Shown piece by piece: positions 11,938-23,275 of a DNA stretch of 45,624 nt. The notes beneath the pieces were generated by a model. That model made no database searches. It was given only the letters and a program-made list of their open reading frames with translations, and was not told the DNA's origin. Within the stretch, counting starts at the first letter, position 1. Each line of letters opens with the position of its first letter. This stretch comes from Lojkania enalia (Eukaryota > Ascomycota > Dothideomycetes > Pleosporales): contig ML986739.1 of NCBI GenBank assembly GCA_010094045.1, positions 41,816-87,439 on the forward strand, given 5' to 3'. Position numbers and translations under genes: made by a program.

Positions 11938-12476
11938 TGTTATGAACACAGAACGCCAAGAGGCACCGCCTCTGTGGCTAGGGCTTGATCCAACATCAGC
12001 CACTGTGGAGGTCGACTCGGACGAGGACCGACAGGGTAATAACAGGCAGAAGCATGTTAGGGACCAGTCATTAGACAGTAAGCAGTGGGACTGCGGGAAC
12101 TGGGGAGATGATTGGTTGGACGACGAAGTATGGCACAACCTATGTACGTGACTATAGCAGAAGTGTTAGGTATAGCAGGATGGACCTGACGGACCTAACA
12201 GACCTAATAAGCTAGACTTAGCAGTCTTAGACTTAACTATATAAGAAAGAAGATCTTCTTATAAAATTAAATCCTTTATAGTTATTCTTACAGATTTATC
12301 TTATTACTCTATTAGACTTCTAAATATACTTATTATATTCGAAGAACCGGCGAACCTAATACTCTCTCTTTACTAAAGCTACTACCTCTAACTAATCTAA
12401 TATAAATAAGGCCCCAGCGTATATACGACTACAACAGTAGTTATTATATATACTAATAGTATATAGGTTAGTAATA
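11938..12476 (+). repeat. 5' LTR of Gypsy element G1
   Basis: The 539-bp LTR starts TGTTATGAAC and ends GTTAGTAATA (TGTTAT...ACA before mutation). The first 250 bp or so are essentially unmutated compared with every other copy, whereas the right half is RIP-altered. A 69-codon frame begins at 11942 inside the intact part (MNTERQEAPPLW...); it is disrupted in the other LTRs, so coding is doubtful. Confidence 0.92.
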
Positions 12477-15400
12477 TAATAACTACTTAATATTAAAAGA
12501 ATAAGAACTATCTAAAGATATCTACTATATTATAAAGTTAAGTTATAATAACCTAAAGGCTGTAAGCTCTAAAAGAAGCTATAGTATAGAAAGTATAGGA
12601 ATAGAAGACCCGTATTATATAAATGTAATATAAACTAGCTGTAGTTAGAGCTAACTTAGCTAAAGCTAAATAATAAGTATAGGCTAAAATAGCTTTACTA
12701 AGAAAGTTTAACGGTAAGAAAGAATATATTAACTCTTTTCTTATATTAATAGAGCTGTACTTTAGGTTTAATAGTATAATCTTCTTCCTAGATAAGGATA
12801 AGATCTTAGCTATAATAATAAATATAGAAGAGATACTACTAGTATAGACTAAACTATTTATAGTAGATTAGCTGGAGAATAGAAGTAATATAAAGAAGAC
12901 TAGAGAATCTATAGATAAACTCTTTAAGAGCTGGAAAGGATTTAAGAATAAGGTCTAGAATATCTTTAGAAAAGTAGATATAGAATAGAAAGTATAAAGA
13001 AAGCTATTAAGGCTAATCTAGACTAAGAGGGTAATAGATTATACTATAGAATTCTAGAGACTTAGCGCTAGACTAGAATAGGATGATAGTATATTAGTAG
13101 GAATCTTCTATAAAGGTCTTAAGGATAAGGTTAAGGATAATCTAGTAAGAGAAGAAAGACTAATAGAACTATTAAAAATAATCAAATTAGTAGTTAGGAT
13201 TAATAACCGTTAACACGAGCGGGAGATAGAAAAAAGATCTTAGCTATAGATATTCGTACTAGTAAAGAAAGAAAGTAAAACGGCGCTATAAGATAGTAAT
13301 CTAATAGTCCTTGTAAAAGTTAAAAAGGATAGGGGAAAGAACTACTAACGATTAAGAATAAGCAATCTTAAGAAAGAAAGGCTTAAAGAGGAAGCGTACC
13401 TTCTATATAGATAGAAAGGGTACTATACGAAAGAATATCTAAATAAGAAGAAGGAAGCCTAAATAATAACTGCGTAACCTACTAATAGATACTAACTAGT
13501 ATAGTATTAGACGTATTATATAAATAATAAATGCGAGACGTACCGTTTAGTAAAAGAAGGAAGTAATTATTAGCTACAGCTAAAAAGAGTAGTAGTAGTT
13601 ATTAGATGTATAGAGTATCTACTAGAAGTACTAGGACTTAATAGTACAACTATTCTAGAAAGAATAAAATAAAAGAAGTGCTGGATCTATAATAAAATAT
13701 ACTAGATAAAGTTATACTCTTAGAAATACTAGAACATCCTGTTTGAAGAAGCAACGTTCTGAGATAGCTAGAATATACTAGAAACTATAGTAAAGTTAGT
13801 AGGAAAGGTTATAAACGAAGAAATATTCGAGTATATATAGAAGATATATTAAAGCTACCTAATAGAGCTGGCGAAAGGTAAAAAAGGGAAATATATACTA
13901 CCCTATAAGAACAGCTGTAAAAAAGATTGGGCTAGCTATTATTAGAATAACTACTAGATATATAAGAGTATTAAGATAAAGCTAAGAGTATAGCTGAAAA
14001 TAGATATATAGTTATTACTAAGAATCTTACTATCTTAAGATAAAATAGAAGATTATATAGAAAACGGGTACTATTAGATTTATAGAAGTCTAATTTACCT
14101 TAGAATAGAGTATCTATACTAGTTTAGTAAAATTATTGTAGAAGCTGAAGAGCTGAAAAAAGTAGTCTTAGAGGTAAGAGAGATATAAGAGGATATTAGA
14201 AGATAACTTAATATTATAGCTCGTAAGATAATAGGAGTAAGTATACCTAAGGAGGAGGAACGTCCTAAAGATAATATATATTTAGAGGAATATAAAGTAT
14301 TAAACTAGAAATAATATATAGTTAGATACTAGTACTACTAAAATATATTTAGAGTACTTAGATAGTAAGAATTAGATAAAGACCACCGACTAATTAAATA
14401 GTAATAGTATTTCTTAGAATAGAAGTATAAGATATATAGTAAATAAGTAAAGGCTACTTACGCCTAAAAACTATAGATAAGGTGTAGTATAGATAGATAT
14501 CTACTATAGAGGAGAAAAGGAGAAGGTAGAATTCTTCCCACCTTAGTTAAAAAACTAAGCAGCCTCTAAGGTGATAGTTATATTAAGAAACTAGGTAGGA
14601 AAGCTATTAAAAGGGTTACTAGTATAATACCTTTATATATAGTACTCCGAGCAGAGTTTAATAGAAGGAAGCTTAGAATACTACTTAATAGTAGAGCTTT
14701 AGATATATTTATATCGGTGTAATAGGTTTACGAGAATAATATAGAGTAGAGGAAAAAAGTAGTACTTTACACGATATACCTAGTAGATAATAAGCTAATA
14801 GACTATAGTAGAGGAGTTATACTAATAGAAACTAAAAAGCAAGCACTTAACATTACAGGATATACTAATATAAGAAGTATTAATATTATAAACCTAGGAA
14901 AATTTAATATATTACTAGGTATAGACTAGCTAGCTAAATATAATCCTAGAGTAGATTAGTAGTAAGGGATAGTTTATAGGCTATAGAGCCGATCTAAGAC
15001 GGAACGGGTAGTAGGATAGTATAAGGTAAGGCGTTCTTTAGGTCTATAGTTAATATAGAGAGTATCAGCGGCTATAATAGTAAGATATCTTAAGAAGATA
15101 AAATAGATGCTAGGTATTATTATAGTTTAAAAAGTGCGTAAAGAACTATAGAACGATAGTATACTCTAAGAAATCTAAGAGAATTACAGCGAATTTATAG
15201 GGCTATATAAAGAAGCGGAGAATAGAGGATTATTTAAGTATAAAGAATACGACTATAAAATTATTATTAAGGATAAAAAGAAGTTAAAACCTAGTCTAAT
15301 ATATAACTTAAACCGAGAATAAAGGGAAGAACTTAGGAAGTACATCTAAAAGAATTTGGTAAGAGGGTATATACAACTAAGCTAGAGCAAAATAGTATTA

Positions 15401-18113
15401 CTAATACTATTCGTATCTAAGAAAAATAGTAAACTAAGGTTATACGTAGACTATAGACAGCTAAATAATACAACTAAGAAAAATAGATACCTATTATCTA
15501 GGATAATAGAACTTATAAGTTAGTTATAAGGAGCTAAGTAGTTTATAAAGTTTAATATAAGAGAAGAATACTACTAAATTCGGATAAAAAAGGGTTATAA
15601 ATAGAAAACGGCATTTAAAATAAGAGAAGGTCTTTTTAAATATCTAGTAATACTATTTAGACTTATAAATATACTAGCAACCTTCTAAACAGTTATAAAT
15701 AACGTATTAAGGGAATACTTAGATATATTTATAATAGTATATTTAGACAATATTCTGGTCTATATAAATAGATCGCTAAGAGAGTATAAAGAATACGTTA
15801 GAAAAGTACTAGTAAAACTATAGGAGTATAAGTTACTTATAGCTCTAGAGAAATGCGAGTTTTATAAGATAGGAATAGGATTCCTAGGATTCTAGATATC
15901 TAGAAACGGTATTAAAATAGAATAAGAAAAGGTTAAAGTAATACTAGAATAGCTAGTATTTACTTTAGTTAAATAAATCTAATCTTTTCTAGACTTCGCG
16001 AATTTCTATAGGAAATTTATAAGCGGGTACTCTAGAGTAGTAGTACCCTTAATAGAGATTATTAAGAAAGAAAAGAAGTTTAAATAGTATAAAGCGTAGT
16101 AAAAAGCCTTTAAAGAACTAAAAGCTTACTTTACCTTAGTATTAATACTAAGGATACTAGACCTAGAGAAGTAATTCTAAGTGGAAACTAATACTTTAAA
16201 TAAAGTAATAGGCGCTTACTTAAGTTAGTAAGATAAAGATAGAAAGTAGAAGCTATAAGCCTACTTTTTAAGAAAAATAAAACTAGAAGAATTTAACTAC
16301 GATGTATACGATAAGAAACTGTTAGTAATAGTTAAAGTATTAAGAGAATAACGAGTATATCTAGTAGAAACTAAATACCTATTTAAAGTTTAAACAGACT
16401 ATAAAAACCTTATATACTTTATAATAATAAAGAAACTTATAGGAAGATAAATATAATAGGTAGAACGGCTAGTAGACTATAACTTTAGAATAACGTACTA
16501 GAAAGGGTTAGAAAATATAGCTGCAGATGTACTAAGTCGTAAAGCTAACTATATAACTAAAGAAAGGTATAAAAGAGACGTAATTCTAAAATAGAAATTA
16601 GATAGATCTTTTATATATAACCACCTATAAGTCGCCTAAGTTATAAGACTAACTATACTAGAGTAAATCTAGTAATAGAAGCTAAGAGATATATAGACAG
16701 TAGAACGATATCTAATAAGTAGTAATAAAGTAAGAGTAATTAAAAACGCGACTTAGAAATAACTATATATATATCTATATATATAGAAGTAGATAATAAA
16801 AGAATTATATAAATTGTTAGAATAGAGGTATTTAGAAGTAGCAGAAATAAAGTAAAGGCTAAGGAAGAGCTTTACCCTTACTAACGTAAGAAAGAAAGTA
16901 TAAGATATACTAAACAAGTATTTAGGATGCGGAAAGAACAAGGCTATAAGATATAAACTTTATAGATTCTTACAGCTGCTAGAAGCACCTAAAGGACTAT
17001 AGGAATAGATTATAATCGACTTTATAACTAAGTTACTAGAGTTAGTAGAACTAGGGTTAGAAAGAAGATATAATATAATTATAAACGTAATAGATTAGTT
17101 AATAAAATATACGCACTTTAGACTAGTATTAGAAATAATAATAGCACCTAAACTAGTATATAAGTTATTATATATAGTATTCGCAGAGTATAGAGTTTTA
17201 AAATATATTACTTCGGATAGAGATAAGTTATTTATATCTAAATACTAGTAGGGATAGATAGAAAAGATAGGAATTTAATAATAGATATTAACCAGCTTCT
17301 ACCTATAAATAGATAGTTAGACAGAATAAGTTAACTAGAATCTAGAAACGTATTTAAGGATATATATTAATAAACAATAAAATAATTAGGTTAAATTACT
17401 ATCTATAGTATAAATAGCCTATAATAGAACAACTTAGAATACTATAGGGACTATATCCTTTAAAGCTAACTACGGACGGAAAGCTGTTATATATTAGAAA
17501 TAGAACGAGAAGAGACCTCTAATTCTAATAGTAGACTAAAAAGCTAAAGAAATAGAGGAAATCTATAATTAATTTAAGGAAAAAATCTAATTAAGAAACC
17601 TTAAGATAGTAGAATAGACTAATAAGTTAAGGATTAAGGGACTAACCTTTAAGAAGGGGGGTAAAGTTTTCTTATTAATAAAAAACTTAAAGACTAAGAG
17701 ACCTGTAAAAAAGTTGGATTATAAAAGAATAGGACTATTTCTAATTAAAGAATAGGTTAGACCTATAAATTTTAAACTAAAGCTATTAAGTAATATAAAA
17801 GTATACCTAGTATTTTACAAGTTAAAACTAGAACTAATACCGGACGATATACTATTATAGGAAAGTATTAATATAGAACTAGAATAGGAATATAAAGTAG
17901 AATATATACTAGTAAAAAAGCGATTTAGACATTAGTAGAAGTATCTAGTAAAGTAGGAAAGATACTTATAGGAGGAAAGTTTATAGAAACTAGTATAGAA
18001 CCTAACTAACTGTACTACGAAGCTGAAGGAGTTTTACTAGAGGGCTAGAATAATAGGTTATTAAGTAAAGTTTAGTTAGGAAGTAATAGTAGTAGTAATA
18101 TAAAAGAAGCCTC

Positions 18114-18640
18114 TTATATAGAACTCGGAGTAATAGTAGAGGGCGTCTTAGACCCGGCGGACCTCCTCTCCTCTTCCTCTAACTTCTCCTACTCTTCTAT
18201 CAACTTTACCTCTTATTTTCTAAGATTTAAACTATACTCCTCTAAAGAGCGGACGCGTTTCTTAGTATATTTTAGGCGAGAAAGAGCCGCCTGATAGTAA
18301 TACACAGATTTCTTAAGATAATAAATCTCCTCTTTCTTAGTAGCTACAAAATCTCGATAGGTAGAGGTAGACTCCTTATAAGCCTTCGATATGTTCGCTA
18401 GAAAATAGCGAAGGGTACTCTTAGTTAGGGAAAGATTGCAGGATAGACCCTAAGAAAGATATTCTCTATATATAGAAGAAAGGGTAGTATTACTATAATA
18501 GTTGCGGTTTATAGACTAATAGTTCGAATAATAGTAGGACGAATCTATTATAACGTCTAAGAAAAGAATTAAGTAACTAGTATAATAATTATAGGCGGAA
18601 GTATTTTTATACTAAACCTTTAGTATAGTAGAAGAAGAAA
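18114..18640 (-). pseudogene. Antisense coiled-coil-like ORF between chromodomain and 3' LTR of G1
   Basis: On the minus strand a frame of about 175 codons runs through this segment, broken only by TAG/TAA codons that fit RIP of Gln codons. Recognisable stretches are NISKAYKEST, DFVATKKEEIYYLKK, RLKYTKKRVRSLEEY and LIEE-EKLEEEERRS: strongly charged, heptad-like and likely coiled coil. The same frame exists in G2 (42329-42855), with amino-acid-like conservation of the core and independent RIP stops. Standard Gypsy elements have no gene here. Start and N terminus are uncertain because of stops; no family is recognised. Confidence 0.55.
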
Positions 18641-18867
18641 AAGAAGAAGAATAGGGCTATACTCGCGAGTTAAGTAGGACCTACTAGAATATATAAAGTA
18701 CTAACCCTAGGACGGAAAAATATAAACGCAGCCTTATAGTATACTTATACTAAATATATTAGAAGTTAGGATAAGCTACTTATAATAGTAGGATACTACA
18801 CCTAGACGGAATAGGTAAGATAATAGATTAAAGAGCTTCGGGACAAACTTATAGAGGGGGGAGTAGG

Positions 18868-19406
18868 TATTATAAATATAGAACGCTAAAAAGCACCGCC
18901 TCTATAGCTAGGGTTTAATCTAATATTAGCTATTATAGAGGTCGACTCGGACGAGGACCGACAGGGTAATAATAGATAGAAGCATATTAGGGACCAGTTA
19001 TTAGATAGTAAGCAGTAGGATTATAGGAACTAGGAAGATAATTAGTTAGATAATAAAGTATAGTACAACCTATATATATAACTATAGTAGAAGTATTAGG
19101 TATAGTAGGATAGACCTAACAGACCTGATAGACCTAATAAGCTAGGCTTAGCAGTCTTAGACTTAACTATATAAGAAGGAAGATCTTTTTATAAGATTAA
19201 ATCCTTTATAGTTATTCTCGCAGATTTATTTTATTACTCTATTAGACTTTTAAATATACTTATTACATTCGAAGAACCGGCGAACCTAATACTCTCTCTT
19301 TACTAAAGCTACCACCTCTAACCAACCTAATATAAATAAGGCCCCGGCGCGTGTACGACTGCAATAGCGGTTGTTATATATACCAGCAGTATATAGGTTA
19401 GTAACA
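18868..19406 (+). repeat. 3' LTR of Gypsy element G1
   Basis: At 539 bp it is the same length as the 5' LTR. It differs from it almost entirely by C/T and G/A changes. Here the left part is mutated and the last 100 bp or so keep more C and G (for example CCCCGGCGCGTGTACGACTG). It ends GTTAGTAACA at 19406. Confidence 0.92.
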
Positions 19407-20427
19407 ATAGTATAAAGGGTTCCAGTAACGTTAAATTAAAAATTTCACGATATTACTGCTAAACAACACTAAAAAGAACCCCAAAATTTACAGCAATCAA
19501 ATACGAGGAGTTTAATTATACCAAAAGCTAAGGGTATTTCTAGTACTTACACAAATATGTCAAGATGGAATCGTAACCACATCTCGAAGTTGCCGGGTAA
19601 GTTTTGTACTGACAATCGGTAAAGGACCGAACACGCGGCAAAATAGGGGAAAATAGATATCCTGCTAATGCAGATGCCGTGAAGTATAGGAACTATACAT
19701 GATAACGACAATAAAAATTCCAATATAGGGTCTAGTCACCCAGCCATATGAAAATTATCGTCCCCGGGATAGAGCGCATATACTTACAAACATGACAAAC
19801 TAGAAGGAACATTAATATACGACATCTAAAGTATATACATGAGGATAATTATAAACCCACAGACTGAGAAGCAATCAGGTAGACCCACAGGTGTTCTCAC
19901 GAAACGACAAACATAACCTTTATGGGAGTGAGGGTGTTGGATAGAAGCTGCGTGATATAGAACTTTAACAAAAGTGATCGGGTTCATATTGAGATGAATA
20001 CAACATTGATAAGCAAATACTGATTTCACAATTGTTCTTGATGTTCACTCTTCTAAGAAAATCCCTCCCGACCAAGTGTTACCGGAAACATTAAGCCCGA
20101 GGTATCAACGGACGCGAGGGCGGATATTAGAGCTCCTGAACGCGAGACACGCTACAATTAGGGACAAAGGTAAACAAAGACATGCACCAGCCAGTATAGA
20201 ACAAGAAATGCAAAAACACGCCACATACTGGACAAAAGCGAGAAGACGACCCGGGACATCACTTAGAGCGAGGAAAGAAATGTGTGAATTATTGGTATCA
20301 TTCCATGATCCTAACCATAAACTCCGAAGCCTATGATATAGCTGGCAACCCTTACAATCCCAGCCAGCACCGGTGACGACCATTCCAAGGTCGAGTATCG
20401 TGACATGAAAACATGAAATATGCAAAT
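19407..20427. other. Intergenic region between G1 and histone H4
   Basis: This is unique-looking sequence downstream of the H4 stop codon. It has no recognisable gene, RNA or repeat apart from the inferred 5-bp target duplication at 19407-19411. Small frames on both strands (for example 20076-20336) have no motifs. Confidence 0.5.
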
Positions 20428-20887
20428 TTAACCACCAAAACCGTACAGAGTGCCTTTGACCTATGTCAGACGCGTCATTACAAGCTATGTGGGGAACAAC
20501 TCACGTCCTTGTCGCTTGAGCGCGTAGACAACATCAAGAGACGTAACAGTTTTACGCTTCGCGTGCTCAGTATATGTAACAGCATCACGGATGACACCCT
20601 CGAGGAAAGTCTTGAGGACACCACGAGTCTCCTCATAGATCATGGCAGAGATACGCTTGACACCACCTCTACGAGCGAGACGGCGGATAGCGGGCTTAGT
20701 GATACCCTGGATGTTGTCGCGAAGAATCTTTCGGTGACGCTTGGCACCACCCTTACCGAGGCCCTTGCCACCTTTGCCACCTGAAGTCGCATTAGCGAAG
20801 TTGTATTGAGAGGAAGCTCCCGAGTCGACGCGTCGAGGCATCGTCGACGGGTCTGGGGAACCGTGAGGTAAACTCACGTCCAGTCAT
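20428..20887 (-). CDS. H4: Histone H4
   Basis: Three exons on the minus strand (20887-20878, 20780-20505 and 20453-20428) give exactly 103 residues, the canonical H4 length. Introns are 97 bp (20877-20781) and 51 bp (20504-20454). The first exon has only ten bases and joins as ATG ACT GGA C|GT to give [19 protein letters not shown]. The core is standard ([20 protein letters not shown], then [16 protein letters not shown]), and the tiny last exon encodes TLYGFGG. It packages DNA in the nucleosome as the H3-H4 tetramer. It is divergently transcribed from H3, with a 586-bp gap between start codons. A longer unspliced frame starting at 20877 would begin in the intron and is not the real N terminus. 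Confidence 0.97.
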
Positions 20888-21473
20888 TTCGATTGATAGA
20901 TTGAAAAGCGTTGATGGATAAGAGACGTGGTGGGAGTAAGCGTGCGAGCGGGTGAAAGACGCGTTGTTGTTGTAGTCGTAGTGGAATGGAGGAGTAATGG
21001 AGGAACGGACTGGGGGAGAAAGATATAGGGCCGGAGAGTGACGCTGGATCACAAGCGGCCTATGCGCGGCGGTAGGTCGGATTCAGTAGTCACCTGGTTG
21101 GGGTCGCTTACCGAGGCAGGGCAGGCAGGGAAGGCGGAGCCAGAAGCGGAATGTGGCCCTTGCGCACAGGCGAAGTGCACCTTAGGTCTTGGGTCTTTTT
21201 GGGGGGTCTCGCTTTCGTGCAGCTAAAGGTTTTGATGTTCCGAGCAGCACGTACCTAGTGAGTCGCAGTGAGAGTGATTGATCGCGCCCAAACGCGCTAA
21301 AATCAAACATTGATCCAGCAGGCAGCCACCCCCCCCAACAGCCCATAAAAGCCTGCGCCCGCCCGCCCACCTCGCCTTTCCTCATCCACCACACTTCCAC
21401 CACTCAACCGCCACACCAACTGCTGCCCACCGCATCACTTCTATCATCAACTCCATCGAGCATATCATCAGTA
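20888..21473. promoter_or_regulatory. Shared divergent promoter of H4 and H3
   Basis: The 586 bp between the two start codons must carry both core promoters. A TATA-like CATAAAAG at about 21343-21350 lies about 130 bp upstream of the H3 ATG. On the other strand a CTATATCT at about 21021-21028 lies about 135 bp upstream of the H4 ATG. The H3 side has a long pyrimidine-rich leader. A shared promoter fits coordinated S-phase expression, which is known for this pair generally; specific regulatory sites were not identified. Confidence 0.6.
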
Positions 21474-22149
<676 letters not shown>

Positions 22150-23275
22150 ATGCCTCACATGTCTTGACTACTGACAAGCATCTATTGCCTGAGTGAGCAT
22201 GGGACACGAAAGGGTAGGGTTTTTAGGCGTTATGGTTCATTCTAACGGATTCACGGATATCTTCGGGTTCCTGGTGGTGCACAGGAGCGATCGTGTAGTA
22301 TATTGCCATAATCAGTGAGAGTCACTGGCCATGAATTGACGAGAGTCGATACTTCACAACTACTCCTTGGTGATGTATCGCGTGATCGGGGTGTAGTTGT
22401 TTCAACTGCATTTGACCAACTGATCTGTAATCAAGCGCATATCGTATTTACGAGAAGTCTATCTTCGCTACGCGTGTCCCTAAACCTTGTGGGCCACTCC
22501 CCAATGCCTATTCAATAGGCTTGATGTTCGCGCACCATCTATACACTGCGTTCAGAAGCATCGCCATTGATTGGGCAGTCCTACCCAAGCCGCGCTCGAT
22601 TGTTCAACATGAAATTCGCAGTGATACCTATAATTGTAGGTTGAAGAGCAATCGCAAGTTCGGGTATGACTATACTGTCGCATTTGCTGTAGGCAATGTC
22701 CTAGCAGATGGGGCCCCGCTAACTGAATTTTCGGTTGTGATATCACATAGTTTAAGTATCGTGCTGTTAGGTAGATCGAAAGCTACTATAGATGGATACT
22801 CTCTACAATCTACATATGGAGATGTAGTGCGTAAACAAATTGTTAGCTCAAACTCGAATTCAACACTTATGTTTAGCTACGCGCAGTCGTCGAGCATCAA
22901 TATTCGGGTTACCCTTCAAAGAAAATACAAAAGCATAGGTCTTTTACAATGGAATATATGTAGGCGGACATGTGAATGACTGAACTGTGATGTCTGAGCA
23001 TGTATCGTTCATCTTGCGCCCCTGTGCAAAACGCCACGCTGTATGGTGGATCGACAGGACGATGCCAAAGAACATTGCATCTAGACCCACCTACTTGACC
23101 AAGTCATGTACTTGTACATAGGCGTAGATTTTGATCGTTGAGCAACGTGCAGAGTAATGCACTGGTGCCAGCCCGAATTCTAATTAGACAACGAGGAGAC
23201 CTCGTAATCTCGCGCCAACGCGAAGCGACAATATAACTAGTCCCTGCGCGGCAAACCTCCACCAGGACATCGGCA
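22150..23275. other. Intergenic region between H3 and EXO5
   Basis: It holds the H3 3' region and the EXO5 promoter. A 152-codon frame at 22521-22979 has no recognisable domain; its isolation and lack of splice partners argue against, but do not exclude, a small gene. Confidence 0.45.

Larger units (their letters stand above)
11938..19406 (+). mobile_element. Ty3/Gypsy chromovirus G1, full length, RIP-inactivated
   Basis: The 7469-bp element has 539-bp LTRs at both ends. In order it shows a Gag domain (about 12690-13215, ending with VRINNR), a protease-end block ILLGID (about 14910), reverse transcriptase (15240-16030: YLDNILVY at about 15738-15762, then [14 protein letters not shown]), RNase H ending ADVLSRK (about 16525-16545), integrase with IIIDFITKLLE (about 17010-17042), and a chromodomain KYLVKWERY-like block (about 17870-17995) in which TAG replaces TGG. 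A purine tract at 18852-18867 precedes the 3' LTR. Flanking pentamers ACGGT (11933-11937) and ATAGT (19407-19411) fit a target duplication altered by two RIP-type transitions. Many TAG/TAA codons at Gln/Trp positions make it non-autonomous. The primer-binding site after 12476 is not recognisable. Confidence 0.93.

Noticed and set aside
12477..12520. A tRNA-type primer-binding site after the G1 5' LTR
   Set aside because: The sequence is too RIP-altered to match any tRNA 3' end with confidence.
16753..16941. Minus-strand ORF rich in Tyr/Phe/Ile
   Set aside because: It lies antisense to the RIP-mutated integrase region; the composition is an artefact of AT-rich sequence.
20485..20877. A 130-residue H4 with an N-terminal extension ([11 protein letters not shown]...)
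   Set aside because: That frame reads through intron 1 and into intron 2. Splicing gives exactly the 103-residue canonical H4.
22521..22979. 152-codon ORF between H3 and EXO5 as a gene
   Set aside because: No domain, no codon pattern resembling neighbours, and no supporting context; mentioned only in the intergenic entry.
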